64,000 nucleotides of DNA from positions 3,038,001 through 3,102,000 of the forward strand of contig NC_037310.1 of NCBI RefSeq assembly GCF_000143535.2, read 5' to 3'. This document shows positions 1-14,776 of the stretch, piece after piece; the stretch's first letter is position 1, and every line of letters begins with the position of its first letter. The position numbers and the translations under genes were made by a program. The stretch comes from Botrytis cinerea B05.10 (taxonomy: Eukaryota > Ascomycota > Leotiomycetes > Helotiales > Sclerotiniaceae). The notes under the pieces were generated by a model. That model did no database searches. It had not been told where the DNA came from and was given only the letters and a program-made list of their open reading frames with translations.

Positions 1-597
1 CTTATTACGCCCGCCCTGGGCTCCCAAGTCATACCTGATCGAATTCGTCGCACTTACACTGAATCACTCTTCCACATGTCTATCGTCCACCCTGCACAGC
101 CCAGCGAGCTTCCGCAGCCCGACCAGGAACTACTAGCCACCTTATATCAAACCCGCAAAGGTCGTACTGTAGATCCCATCCCCTCACCCCGCGCAAAAAT
201 GAGCTACGTTTGTTTCGATGAACTTATCTCTCTTGTCACTCTCAACGATGGCTCTGTGCCGCGCATCAAGCTCGCCCAAGCAGCTGCACCGTACTTAATA
301 CTCAGATCAGGTCTTGCTCTTCGTGCATATATTGCTGATCAACCACTGCGCGGTCGTATGCCACAACCGTTATCCCAACGCAAAGAACTTTTATACATTC
401 TTAAGAAGCTTGTCGAGTTGAAGTGTGAAAGCGAGGCAATCCCAGATACACCGGGTGTGGAGAGTGAAGGCAAAAAGCATTTACATCGATTATATCCGTT
501 GTTTGTGAAGGCTATGGGAGCGGCAGCGAGGGATCAAGAGCTCTTGGAATGGATTGGGAAAGCGTTAGAGGAGGTAGGGATGGAGTTTGGGCTTTGA
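1..597 (+). CDS. mon2: MON2 homologue, C-terminal end (partial, 5' cut by window edge)
   Basis: The frame is open from base 1 to the TGA at 595-597, so only the last ~198 residues are present. The segment runs through a PYLILRSG-LALRAYIADQPLRGRMPQP-xx-RKELLYILKKL stretch and ends in a helical LYPLFVKAM...LLEWIGKALEEVG tail. This matches the C-terminal helical (HEAT-like) end of Mon2 proteins, where a 'LPALLxR..L..Y..DE.L.GKCPLPR...E..F.LK' block precedes the terminus (family recall, not a search). Mon2 is a large peripheral trans-Golgi/endosome protein related to Sec7-type Arf GEFs but lacking the Sec7 domain, and works with Dop1 and Neo1-type flippases in recycling. No intron is needed here. 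The gene converges on the stomatin-like gene. The start and most of the gene lie upstream, so integrity cannot be judged. Confidence 0.75.
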   Translation, partial: LITPALGSQVIPDRIRRTYTESLFHMSIVHPAQPSELPQPDQELLATLYQTRKGRTVDPIPSPRAKMSYVCFDELISLVTLNDGSVPRIKLAQAAAPYLILRSGLALRAYIADQPLRGRMPQPLSQRKELLYILKKLVELKCESEAIPDTPGVESEGKKHLHRLYPLFVKAMGAAARDQELLEWIGKALEEVGMEFGL

Positions 598-1058
598 TGA
601 AAGATAACTATGATTTTCTAAGATTGTTTGAGATAAAATCTGGGAAAGCATATCAGAGCGCATTAGAAACCTGGCGTTGGTGCTTTTCGTTACACTTTAA
701 ATTGCATTAAGGCCTACATCTTTAGCTTGAACTGGAACCTGTATGTTTTCGCCGTTGTCTTTCCATGTCAAATGTCCAAAATCATAAATTTCAAATAAGT
801 TTAATTTTATGTTTGAGAGGATTTTAAGTTTGTCTGAGTTGCAAAGACTACCTCTTCAATGCTTGGGTAGGTAAAAGGTATTTTTTGTCAGCAGCATCTG
901 ACCCCGCCATAATAAATACAATATACAGTGGCTCGCTCATAAACGCATATCGCTGATAGTCATACATTCAACTCCCCTCCTACATTCCGGGTCCCTGTTC
1001 TCGATTGCTTTTTAGCTCGTCGCCTTTTTTCTTCTTCATGTCATGTTATATCGTGAGT
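598..1058. other. Convergent 3' intergenic region
   Basis: AT-rich stretch between two convergent genes (MON2 forward, stomatin-like reverse). It presumably holds both 3' UTRs. No ORF with coding character and no repeat of note is seen. Confidence 0.6.
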
Positions 1059-2364
1059 TTACTTTCTGGTGGCGTTTTCAAAAGACGCAAGCATGCTTCT
1101 CTTCATCTCGTCATTCGGGGATTCGTTCTCTGTACTCGTTTGCTCGGCGCTCTTTTGTCCTTTCAAGACCTTCGCGGCCATGGTTTTCGCTTGTGCATCG
1201 CCAACCTTCCCGTATACTGCCATGGCGCTAGCAATCATGCTTCCGATATCCCCCACATTTCCAGGGACAACAACGGCGGTACCCTCTTTGGCGAGCTTGC
1301 CAAATGCGTCAACATACTTTTCAGCTACACTGAGACTGACAGCCCCTTGAGCTGATTCCTCTCCTGAAGCAATTGCCTGAGCTACCGCCTCGATTCCTGC
1401 AGCTGTAGCTTTTGCCTTTAGCAAAATAGCTTCGGCCTCACCACTTGCCATATTGATTTGTTCGCTTCTCAAAGCCTCAGATGCCAAGATCACACTTTGC
1501 TTTCGTCCCTCTGCGATATTGATGGCGCTTTGTCTTTGACCTTCGGAATCGAGAATTTCCGCACGTTTGCTGCGCTCAGCAGTAACTTGTCTATGCATAG
1601 CCTCCATAACTCCTTCCGGTGTGTGAATATCCCTAATTTCGTAACGCAAACAAATTACACCCCATTCCTGTGCGGCTTCATTGATAGCAGCTGTGATGTT
1701 GGTGTTCAAGGCGGCACGCTCCTTGAGGACTTGATCGAGGGTAAGTTGTCCGATTTCCGAACGCATAGTTGTTTGTGCCAGTTGAGAGATGGCATATTCT
1801 GCATCCTCGACTCCATAACTTGAGATATGTTAGTGTATTCCCTGACCGGGAGGTAAAGGTTGGTTACCTAGCCTTATAGGCATCAAAGACTCGAGTATAA
1901 AGCACGCCATCGAGTTCCAGAGTAACGTTGTCGGTGGTGATCGCACTTTGGCTAGGAATCTCGATTGCAGACTCCTTCAAGCTCTTGACGTATGCTATCT
2001 TATCTATTATTGGCAATAGAATGGCGAGACCAGGCTCCAATATGCGGTTGAACTTTCCCATCCGTTCTACAATCCATGCTGTTTGCTGGGGAACGAATCG
2101 AATAATGGTATTTGCGGGTAAAGAAGGTCGCTGAAAATATGAAGTCGGTAAATTCGAGTTACCAATTCCCATCAATCCGCTATTCGGCGCTCTTATTCTG
2201 GAAGAGGCATGGAGCTGTCGCTGCTGTTGTGTGTATCTTTGAGAGAGAATGGTTTGAGCTCTAGGTAATAGTACTCGAGATGTAATTTTTGGCAGGGAGG
2301 CCGAGAGACTATGAGATAGTCCCGGCGCACTCATGGCCATGCGATAGGTTGCCTCTAGAGACAT
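1059..2364 (-). CDS. Stomatin-like protein 2 (SPFH/band 7), mitochondrial
   Basis: Two exons, 2364-1868 and 1818-1059, give 418 residues. The 50-nt intron (GTAACC...CTCAAG) restores the family signature DAYKA-SYGVEDAEYAISQLAQTTMRSEIG across the junction. Residues 1-60 are Arg/Ser/Gln-rich without acids, which suits a mitochondrial targeting sequence. The SPFH/band-7 domain follows (IRFVPQQTAWIVERMGKF...LEPGL...), with the conserved ERxxLN (here ERAALN) and a C-terminal coiled-coil AEGRKQSVILASEAL...GEAEAILLKAKATA. SLP-2 proteins scaffold the inner mitochondrial membrane, binding prohibitin and cardiolipin-rich domains. Length is somewhat above the human protein (356 aa) because of the long N-terminus and polar tail. 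The start is the first ATG. It is divergent from the zinc-finger gene with 314 bp between start codons. Confidence 0.92.
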
Positions 2365-2678
2365 CGTTTCGGTTCGAATATTTGTATGGAGGCAATAACT
2401 GTCTCTCGTAATGTCCTTTTAACATCATAGAGCATGCATGGCGGAGCTGGTCCGAGAAGTTGAAGACTAGCGGCCGCGTCTCCGTGCTGATAAGCTCCTT
2501 CCGAGCTCTCACTTTCTACTAACAATTTATAAACTTACTGTACTACGAGTGTTACAGCACATTTGATACGTTTGATACATTATATTCTCTCAAACTTGGC
2601 GACATACGATTTTTTGGGGCCACGACTCCACCAATTATAGTTTTAACTTCATTAATCAATCCAGATCATTTCGACAAG
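2365..2678. promoter_or_regulatory. Shared divergent promoter region
   Basis: 314 bp separate the ATG of the stomatin-like gene (reverse) from that of the zinc-finger gene (forward), so both promoters must lie here. No defined element was recognised. Confidence 0.5.
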
Positions 2679-3573
2679 ATGTCCGAATACTGGAAATCAA
2701 CGGTAATTTCTAAAATCCACTCCTAGCCTGCAACCACTCTAACACTTTCAATAGCCTAGTTACTGGTGCAAGCACTGTAAACAATATGTCAAAGATACCA
2801 AGCTCGAGAAAGCAAACCACGAAGCCAGTCCGCGACATCAAGGCAATCTCAAGCGTTTCCTGCGCGACCTACACCGTGGCCACGAGAAAGACGAACGGGA
2901 AAAAGACCGTGCCAAAAATGAAATCGCCCGTCTAAATGGCATAGTGAGTGGAAGTGGCGAAGCAGGAGGTTCCTCACAATCGTCGCGACCTAGTTCTTCC
3001 ACGCCGAAACCTCCAGCGACAGCCGCGCAGCGAAAACAACAACTGGCGCAATTAGCAGAGCTAGGCGTTAGCGTTCCAGATGAATTTAGATCTGATTTGG
3101 CCATGGCGGGCGAATGGCAAGTCACTTCTGAGCGCGTTATTGATGATGGAAGCGGAGAAACGAAACCAGATGCGCTTGCATTGGGTGTTCGGAAGAGAGA
3201 AGCCGAGGATGAAGATGAGGAGGCAAAAGAAGCGAAGAAGAGAAGATGGGGTACGGCGATCCGCACATATCCTACGGAGAATAACGACGATGACTTAGAT
3301 GCTTTGTTGAGCCATAACAGTAAAGGCAAGGGTCCCGATGTGAAGCCCGAAACGAACGACGGTATCAGTATAAAGACAGAGACAAAGCCGGAAGAAGCAG
3401 CAGAACCTTCATTGAATAGCGGAAAGGAAGAACCAGTTGTGAAACCCGAAATAGAAGAAAATGTCGAAATCGACATAAAGCAGATTCCAGAGGCCACAGA
3501 GCAGAACAGTGAGCCCGCAGCGTCAGGAGTCGTTTTCAAGAAGAGAAAAGCCAAGAATATTCGCCAACGATGA
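2679..3573 (+). CDS. U1-type zinc-finger protein, WBP4-like splicing factor
   Basis: Exons 2679-2702 and 2755-3573 give 280 residues. The short first exon encodes MSEYWKST and the second begins PSYWCKHCKQYVKD, so a CxxC...H-x5-H matrin/U1-C zinc finger (about residues 11-33) is assembled by splicing. The WBP4/FBP21 family starts almost identically (YWKS...KYWCDYC). Those proteins bind spliceosomal B-complex components. The rest is charged and low complexity: KDEREKDRAKNEIARLNG helix, then Glu/Lys-rich tracts with two VKPE motifs (psi-K-x-E, possible SUMO sites) and a basic end KKRKAKNIRQR (probable NLS). No WW domain is visible, unlike animal WBP4. Intron 2703-2754 has GTAATT...AATAG. The first ATG is used. 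Identification as a spliceosome-associated zinc-finger protein is firm at family level only. Confidence 0.85.
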
Positions 3574-4553
3574 AACGCCACAATCAGAATTACATATCAA
3601 TTCACTCAAAATCAAGCAACCCATTCCGGGCATAGAAACCCCATTATTGGAAACATTGCAGAATATTGAACAGAAAAGTTCGCGCAAACCTGATTATAGG
3701 AGGGAAGATCTTCATGCTGCGGAGGCGGGACACAAACATACCTACTGATATGGGTCTGGTATGGTCTTCAATTCCATCTCGCCATAGAACTTAACTTTGT
3801 AAAGAAGTTTATCATATTGATGCAACAGTGGAAATTCCGTTAAGAAAACCTCCTAGCATTTTGGCTAGCGGATGGAGAGGTAGGTGCTTAGCTGCATGTA
3901 TGTACTTTGTGCAAAGTGGAAAGAAGAGCTCCCAATTCCGACTCCATGCAACTAATCATTTGTACATGAAGACCAAGAAAGTTACCCGAGAAAGTTTTAT
4001 CTCGGGTATTCTTAGGAGAGTTAGTTGGCGCATTAAAACTTATTAGCACTCTACAATTCACATATTGCGCCTCAATATTACGCACAATCTACATCTGATT
4101 ATTTAACAGTATAATTTGAGTCTATCCATAACTAAGTAGCCCCTGGTCCCTCTCCCTGCGAGCACACCTCATCCTCAACCCCATCCCAAAAACAGCCTTT
4201 CTGCACCATGAGTCCGGTGAAATACCCATACCTACAAGCCCGTGAATTTTGGCTGCACACTATAGAAGTATACTATGTAGGTTCCTTAATAAATGACTCC
4301 ATCGCCAATTACGCCTATAAACAGTTGTAATATATCGCCTCTCAAAGTCCTCTCCACTCCGTTCATCCACAATCTCGCTAGTTGAAAAAAAGAATACCGC
4401 TGTGTACATACATGTAAGTCATGTGTACTGGCTAGTGTGCAGAAAAGAAATACATCGCAGTGTCAATTCGACTTCGCTAATTATTCATGCATCGCATTAC
4501 ATTGTATCATCTCATCATGAACAATCTCTCCCCCTATCAATTTACTCCTCTCT
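3574..4553. other. Convergent 3' intergenic region
   Basis: About 1 kb between the zinc-finger gene and the SIP5-like gene, both ending here. It is AT-rich with only short random ORFs and presumably 3' UTRs. Nothing else is recognised. Confidence 0.55.
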
Positions 4554-7154
4554 TTACTGGGATATTTCGTTGTTGGATAGGTTTTGTAAATTTGATCCTA
4601 GTTGTTTCCCATTCTCTTCTGTTGGACTCATGAGAGCTGGGGTATCCGGTGTAAGCGTAAGCTGGGGTGTGACAATGCTGGTATCGATTTTCGGTGCTGG
4701 CATCTGCAGTCCCATTGGAACGTGGTGGTCGGGCTTTGGTTGCTGGGGAGAATCTCGAGGTCGCAGAGTCTCCATGCTTACATCCATGTCTTGAGAAGCG
4801 GTCTCATCAGGGCTTCCGCGTCTAGAACCCGATGCTTCATGCGCATTTTCAACGTGGACTGCATCCGTTTTCTCGTTGTCATTTTCTTTTTCAATCATGG
4901 CCGTTAGGCTCCGAAAATTGAACATAGACTCAGCTCCCGTATCGCCATCTTCGTTCCCCTCATTTGTATCTGTAACACCAGGACTTTCAATACTTGTAGA
5001 AGACCCTTGAGGATTGGTACCGTTCCCTGACTCAGCTACTGAAGATGAGGCGCTAGATGCGGTACTCATTTGTCGTAAGTGAGAAGGCTTGTCAGGGCTT
5101 GTAGGTGAAGGGATAGACTGATGGGTCTCTAGCAAGCTAGAACTCGTCGAAGGATCTAAATGCTGAGTACCAAGAAGCCCGTTATCCGTGGCACTCCCGT
5201 CGTTACCTAAATAAGGGTGAGCCACACCTTTTCCTTTTCCCTGTAGAGGCTCCTCGACTTCTTCGGGTGTCACCTCCGTGGCCAAATTGCTTGCGACACT
5301 ATCACCTCTCCTTCGCCCAGTAAGAGTGGCAGCTAGACTGTTGCCAAGGTTCAACATACTCGAACTAGCCGAATGTCCGTTAGTGCCATATATCGATTTT
5401 CTCTCTTTTTTCTCTTTCTTTTTGTCTTCTTTGGCCTGCTTCTTTGCATTTTTCGCGGCCTCCTTGGCGGCTTCTTTCTCGGCCTTCTTCTTCCGTTCCT
5501 CTTCGGCCACGATACTGAGTCTAATCGCCTCGGCCATCATCATATCCTCGACGTCCCTCGTTCTCCGAGCAGCATGAGAATCCCGACCTTCCCTACGCGC
5601 TTGACCAGACGACTCAGCTGCAGTCCTGGAACTAGTATCGCGGTTCGAAGGGGTGGCAGATCCGCTATTGTCAGGATCGCTACGGTTTCTACCGAAGCGA
5701 CTTCGTCCGAAAACATAGCTGCGATTTTCCGAGGTTCCGGGAAGTACATAGGCAGCGGCGTGTAGTGCGGAGGCGGCAGCATTCTTTTTAGCCTTTCGCA
5801 GGTTAGCAGCTTCAAGCTTTGCTGACCAGTCTGGTCTGATGCGGTCAGTCGTAATGACATTTGAATCATTCGCTGACAATGAAGTAGCCCGGCGCCTGTT
5901 GTCTACTCTTGGTGCAAGCCCCGGACTTGTTATAGGCGGTGAAGTGATCGACGATGACGATGACATGGCTGAAGAAAAGTTGGCCAGTTCTCGAGATGGC
6001 TTTGCATAAACAAGCCCACGGCGGAAAGGAGGGGGCTCGTATGTCACGCCAAACTCGGGTCGTTGACAGTAAGGGCAAGCGGCTGGTTCCGAAACCAGCA
6101 TTTCTGTATCCTCGGCTTGATCGGGCGCGGGCTGTGGTGGACCATGGTGTTCTGGCGTGTGTGGATCTGGTCTCTTAATTTGTACAAAGCATTCCGAGCA
6201 AATACTTTGGTCGCAACATCGAGTCCTATTGAGATAAGGGGGGTAAAATATCAAGCATATTGAACATTCAACAGCGTCTTTGTACAGAAAAGCCTCGATA
6301 GCTTGACCATTTACTTGGGAATCTCTGGGTAATTGGATCTCACGCGGTGCCGAATCCGACGCCGAGGGTTCCTTCGACGAAGATTTCAGACCTAACGTTT
6401 TAGCTCGAGGTCGAAGCAAAGAAGTAGAAGTGGCAGGCGCATTAAGGGGCGATGTTGGAGATGACGTATTGAAAGATGAGTGTGACGGAGAGCGGCCAAC
6501 CGATGTGTCATATGAAGCAGATTGGCTTCGTGAAGCTATTGGCACAGTCAAATTTTGTAGATTCGAGCTTGGTGCATTCGTGGAATTGGAAGAATGAGGC
6601 CTGGCACTGTCTTCGGAGGGTATTTCATCCGCGGCTGGAATGGGAAGACCTCGTCCCGCAGCGACCAACTGATGTTCGGTCCAATCACTCTCGTAATCCT
6701 CTAGCCCCCTCCAAAACGGTGCAACTCGTCGTTCAATCTCGTACATGTCAGCATAATGACTAGGCATCAAATATCATAGTCTTTAACATACCATCAACTG
6801 CCTTACTATTGCCTTGTTGAAATCTTCTGGGCCAGTATAGACGCCCATTGTGACCAAATATCCGCCATCTACATGCTCTTCCCTAATACTTCTCTCTCGC
6901 TCTTCTACTCTTGCAACTCTCTCCCTTTCGAGCCTCCTCATTTGTCGCTCGGCCGCTGTCTCCTTCCTCTCCGGCAATTCGTTATTCGATCCGCCTCCCA
7001 CAATAGATGCTACCAAATTACGCCTGCTGCCTCTGCCAGTACGAGAAGGGTATGGATCGTGGTCGGATGGAGAAGTTGGACCACTCGTACCGGCGTCATG
7101 ATGTCGATGTCTATCCCCGCCATGCGAGTCGTCCCGCGACTGGTGCTGACCCAT
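4554..7154 (-). CDS. sip5: SIP5-type RING finger protein
   Basis: Exons 7154-6792 and 6737-4554 give 848 residues. The 54-nt intron (GTATGT, branch TGCTGAC, acceptor GAG) joins ...[10 protein letters not shown] to [26 protein letters not shown], a block conserved in SIP5 proteins. The RING-like cysteines begin at about residue 279 ([22 protein letters not shown]) and finish with [16 protein letters not shown] near 355. The N-terminus is basic and disordered (Arg/Glu coiled coil around 67-95). The C-terminal half is Ser-rich with a Lys/Glu/Ala helix ([19 protein letters not shown]). Yeast Sip5 binds the Snf1 kinase and the Reg1/Glc7 phosphatase, linking it to glucose repression; whether this RING acts as an E3 is not shown here. 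The downstream ATG at 6769 lies inside the intron and is not the true start. Confidence 0.9.
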
Positions 7155-10100
7155 TTTGCAGTCGCAATGTCCGCAGAATTAGAAACCAACTGTTCATCGA
7201 GGATTGGGGCTGGGAAGAGCTATATCCAAGATGAAGTCTCGAGTCGGCTTGCGCTGCCAACTTCTCGAGATTGAGTGAATGTTGTGAATTTATGCAGGTT
7301 CTCGGCAAGCGTGGGGAGTTGTGAGTGTAAGGTTTATTATATCGCCTGAGCCACAGTACAGTTCCACTCCCAATCTGGATCACACGAGCTAAATTCAGAT
7401 AAAGACGAGTTGGGTACCCTTTTTCGTTGTTGACAAGAGGGGCGAGACGGTACAATCAGCTGCGACCTTTGTGATAAGGAAAAGTCGTCTGGGTTCGGCT
7501 TGTGATAATCCTATTCTTGGCCAGATGATGGATTTTTTGAGGAGGTAGCAGAGCTTAGATAAATTGCAGATGAAGGGAGTCGGAAGAAAGAATGGCGGAG
7601 TGGCTTTATTTCTTATACTCGTATTCCTGTACCCAATCGACACAAAGGCTATATCCCTACGAGATTGTAGATCTCTTGAAGCGTATGATGGAATAGTGGG
7701 TAGGAGCAGTCCAAAGTTAAATTTCTAGGAGTGTGATGACGGTGGAGGTCGAGAGATGGACAAAGCCTTTAATATAACAATGCAGTTCATGCAAGAGAAA
7801 GTTGGAAGGGGGAATTCCTCTTGTGGAGAGCCGTCTTGGAGAGAGCGGTGTTCCGGGGGGAAGTATAGGATTGAAGGATTGGAGAATTGAACAGTCGAAC
7901 AATTGGAGAGTTGGGAAAGAATGGCACACTCAATGTTATGTTTGCAATCCATACATAGGTCGTAAGCAAGTATTCAATCAATATATTACGACTTCGCAGT
8001 CGTGGCCAGACGGATTCCATATGACAGGTAAACGATGGCCAAAGCCAAAGATTATAAAAATGGGTGGGAAGGCCGCTTTTTCCGACCGAATGAAAGCAGG
8101 TACGAATGAATTATTCCGGAACAGTACGCTGTCTACCCACTCGTATCTCTCGACCTTTGCGGTATAAACATCAACACAGTTTTGACATCTCCCAAGCGTT
8201 CACGTCAAATGCGCCCGTTTTCAGCCATAAGCATGAGGGAAACGGGAGCAAGCCATCAATATCATCCATGCAATCATAACACCATGCCTCCACCATTCCC
8301 AAGTCCTGTGTGTCTGATATTCAGCGTCGTTTCCATACGGTCTACATCGGCTTTTCCCTTCGATTCTAGTCAGTTTTTGACTTTTCCTAGATAGACATTT
8401 CCAGTCCAATTGACTTATTAGTACCGTACTTTTACAACGCCGGTACGTACTAAGAGCGCGAGCTTGGAATATTGGGTAGAGAGGAGGTATGATCCGTCCG
8501 TGGATCCCGATCTAGAATCTCATCCTTCGGGTCGTACCTTGCTCTGGCGTTGATGAACTGTCAACCCGAGGTTAATTAGTGGAATTTCTGAACCTGTGCT
8601 ATTGTGCCTGGCTGTGATTCTCCATTCGCACACTCCTGTCTGCCCATATATACCACAGAATTCCCGACATCATCCACCTTTCAGCACATTCGAAGCACTT
8701 CTTCTTCGAGATGCCTTGACACGATGTCTTTCACCAAACAAATTGAGGGGCGGGCGAGGGGCTTGGTGCTTTACATACATTACCGGTAGGTCCTTTATCC
8801 TTGGTAACCTTACAATCACAGTCCCGGATATTTGGGATTTGCCAAGTTTCAACGCGATATAAAATGCTCTCGGTGGACAGTGGTTCCTATGTATATGCAT
8901 ATCGACCGACCCTTTGAAATTACATGGATCGACTTCCCCAGTCTGCATGATTGGAATAGAAGATTAATCATGCAATGCGCCAGAATATAGGTATAGATAC
9001 AACGTCTCCTCCGCCATCAACACTGACAATCAATGATCGGTGATCAATGATGAATGATGAATTTGAAGCGGCCGGAAGACATCAAAGTACGCCGATATCG
9101 AACCTCAGCACAAAACGCACCAGATGAATCTCCCCGTGATTCTAGATTTCTCACTATTTTAGGGCTGCTCATTCCACTGAGACTTGTTGTTGAGAGATCT
9201 AGTCATCGTCTAATTGAGCGACCTGCCATTGAGTCGGTCAATAATCGGGGTGTTCGGATTAGTTAGAACTTAGTGAGAACTCAAAGGTTCCAGGTTGGCT
9301 CGGTTGGCTCGGTTGGCTCTGAACAATCAAAAGATCAACAGGGTCTTCACAGATATCAGCGAGATCAGATGGATCTATCGCATGAACTTTCTTCCCTTCG
9401 CTATCGTGTCTCTTGTTTCGTCTCGTCTCCTCTTTTTCCCCCTCCCTCAAATTCTCTCACACACGCGCGTAAGTCTCTACTTGAAAGATGAAACTCATCA
9501 AATTGAGATGATACCAGTTTAGACCAGAAGATGGCCTCCAACGCGAAAATCGAACTGGAATACGCCCTTGAAGCATTGTGGCTGGGAAGACCTTATTAAT
9601 GGTGGTCTACCTCAGCCAACCTGCGGGAAATTCCCTAGAAAAACTGGCTTCGCTTCACAGATTGAGACATCGAGGGGTCACCGGTACAATTTGCATTGAC
9701 ATTTCTGCCAAACAAGAGTTCTTTGATTAGATATGGATAAAAAAGTCGAATGATTTAGGGTAATTCAAATCTCAAATACAAATAGGCTGAATTCATTCAA
9801 TGCCCTTTAACCGTTTAATAGGTCAATTCGTGTCATTTCTTCCAGCAAACTCTGCCAAGAGGGATAGTACGAATTCAGAAGGAGGGATAAAACAATCTAA
9901 CCCCACTATAACGTCTTCCTACATGCCTCCAATACACTTTTGGTCTCTCATATTCATTCAAACGACCGTGAGAGCACCTTGAATATTCTCACAAAAAGGT
10001 GACTAACTGATAAAATCTTTCATTCATCATGTTGTTATAGCTCTGTTCTTCTTCCAGCTTCGTTCTCTCTCCCTTCCAAACCTACATACATTCTTTTCTT

Positions 10101-10174
10101 CTGTTCTTTTTCGAATCGCTCGAGCATAGGCACTCTTCAAACACCACTCAACAGGTTACTTATAACTATTCAAT
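7155..10174. other. Gene-free divergent intergenic region
   Basis: Three kilobases between the divergent SIP5-like and aldo/keto reductase genes. Several ORFs of 60-120 codons occur but none has coding bias, recognisable motifs or sensible splice partners. A 9-bp unit GGTTGGCTC is repeated three times at 9293-9319. The last ~150 bp before 10175 are CT-rich (CTTCTTCC, CTCTCTCCC), typical of a fungal core promoter/leader. Confidence 0.5.
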
Positions 10175-11428
10175 ATGGCAACTCGACCACCACTTTCAAC
10201 ACTTCTGCCGCCTCTCATCTGCGGCACCGCAACCTTCAATAATCAATATAATGCCGATCCCTTCTCACTCCCTACAAATGCCATTGTGCAAAGAGCGTTG
10301 GAATCGGGCGTAAATGCCTTCGATACATCTCCATACTATGGGCCCTCTGAAGAAATTCTAGGTATGCATACATTCTCTTTTTCTGTCGATTTCCCCCCTT
10401 CACTCTATCTCTCCAAAGCTATGATCTAACCTACCTATATAGGTCGCGCCCTCCAACAACCACAAATTCTCGCCAATCACCCCCGCTCCAGTTATTATCT
10501 CGTAACAAAATGTGGTCGCATCGCCGGTTCTGAATTCGACTACTCTCCCGCGTGGATCAAATATTCCATCTCCCGCTCCCTCGCCCGTCTACACACATCC
10601 TACCTCGATGTTGTCTATCTCCACGACGTCGAGTTTGTTTCTCCCCCAGAAGTCCTCGAGGCCATAAAATGTCTGCGCGAGCTTCAAGCTCAAGGTACAA
10701 TCCACTACATTGGAATATCAGGATATCCCGTCCCAGTTCTCTGTTCCCTCGCTGAAATGATTTTGCGCGAGACGGGTAAACCTCTAGATTGCGTAATGAG
10801 CTATGCAAATTTCACGATCCAGAATCACTCTCTATATACCACCGGGCTTGCCCGTCTCCGCAAAGCAGGCGTGGATTGTGTGCCCAATGCTTCGGTCCTG
10901 GGCATGGGTCTTCTACGCAGCTCGGGGGTCCCAGATAACGGGAAGGAGGATTGGCATCCAGCGCCTAAGGAGCTACGTTCTCGAGTTCAGAAGGCCGCGC
11001 GATGGGTGGAAGAACGCGGGGAGCGATTAGAGGTTGTGGCTATACGGTGGGGCCTTGAACGCTGGGCTCTCGATGGGAAAGTCGGCTCTGAACCCATCGG
11101 GGTATCCGTTATGGGTGTGAGTAACATGGGAGAGTTTGAGGAAACTTTACGAGTATGGAATAGTGTCTTAGACGGGATTGATATCCCCGGACGACAAGTC
11201 ACGGAAGCTGAAAAGCAGTGGAGTTTGAAGAGAAGAGAAGAGACGGAAGGACTGGCGAAAGGGATTAGAGAAATCCTTGGAGACCATCGCGATTATGCGT
11301 GGGCAAGTCCTGATGAAGGGTTTGTGAATATGAGAGTTGTTAAGGGGGTTGTGGATGAAGTTGCTCCGATGCCGCAGGTGGAGGATATTTCCGCGACCAA
11401 GGATTCAGACAAGAGTAGTAGGCTTTGA
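10175..11428 (+). CDS. ara2: NAD(P)-dependent aldo/keto reductase, D-arabinose 1-dehydrogenase (Ara2) type
   Basis: Exons 10175-10361 and 10443-11428 give 390 residues; the 81-nt intron (GTATGC...TATAG) splits a Gly codon in SEEILG-RALQQ. The protein begins PLSTLLPPLICGTATFNNQYN and carries the AKR tetrad Asp50, Tyr55 (FDTSPYYG), Lys85 (LVTKCGR) and His123 (VYLHDVEF), then the SISRSLARLHTSYLDVVYLHD block and a C-terminal SVMGVSNMGEF NADP-site-like segment. Architecture matches fungal Ara2, the NAD-linked D-arabinose dehydrogenase feeding D-arabinono-1,4-lactone into D-erythroascorbate synthesis. Related L-galactose or pyridoxal dehydrogenase activity cannot be excluded. Slightly longer than yeast Ara2 (335 aa), mainly through a polar tail. 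Likely cytosolic (no targeting signal). Confidence 0.87.
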
Positions 11429-11961
11429 TTGTCTCCTGTAATCTCATCTTGGTTCTATATGGTTCAGGTATTACGCACGCACGGATTCATAAAAAAAAAG
11501 AGAGTATTGCTTGCATGGCTTGGATAAGCGAAGGCGTTGACAGATATGGATTTCAATACGTTTCAATTCGTGTACTGACTGCTCTCACGCAATCATCATA
11601 CCCATATCTATAATCAAGACCAGTCTTCTTTGCCTGTTGTGACTTTTTAATTTGTAAAGGATGAAGTTGAATATCCAGGAACACTTTTATTAGGGGAATC
11701 AACCCAAAAATGAGGCGCGGCCAGAAACTGTCGGAGACAAAAAAATAGCATGATGCAAAGAAAATTTTTGTCAAAGAGAACATATATTTCTTTTCTTTTT
11801 CTTCCTAACAAAGCTCTCAAGATCCACAGCATGTCCAGAAAAACCATTTCACAGAGAGTGATGAGCAGTAAAAACTCCACTATACGCCATACTTCACACA
11901 TTTTCCCAATAAAACTTAACCGAGAACTTTTTAATCGTCCAGACATATACCCCCCGTAAAT
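11429..11961. other. Convergent intergenic region
   Basis: 533 bp of AT-rich DNA between the aldo/keto reductase and DAHP synthase 3' ends. Presumed 3' UTRs; no further feature. Confidence 0.55.

Positions 11962-14776
<2,815 letters not shown>

Noticed and set aside
2838..3581. 247-codon reverse ORF
   Set aside because: Antisense to the zinc-finger gene; Ser-rich reading results from Glu/Lys/Ala codons on the other strand.
4402..5765. Overlapping forward ORFs (4402-4794, 5278-5577, 5373-5765)
   Set aside because: Shadows of the SIP5-type gene; Phe/Leu-rich readings mirror its Lys/Glu-rich helix.
7802..8167. 121-codon forward ORF
   Set aside because: Isolated, no motif, no splice context; composition like surrounding non-coding DNA.
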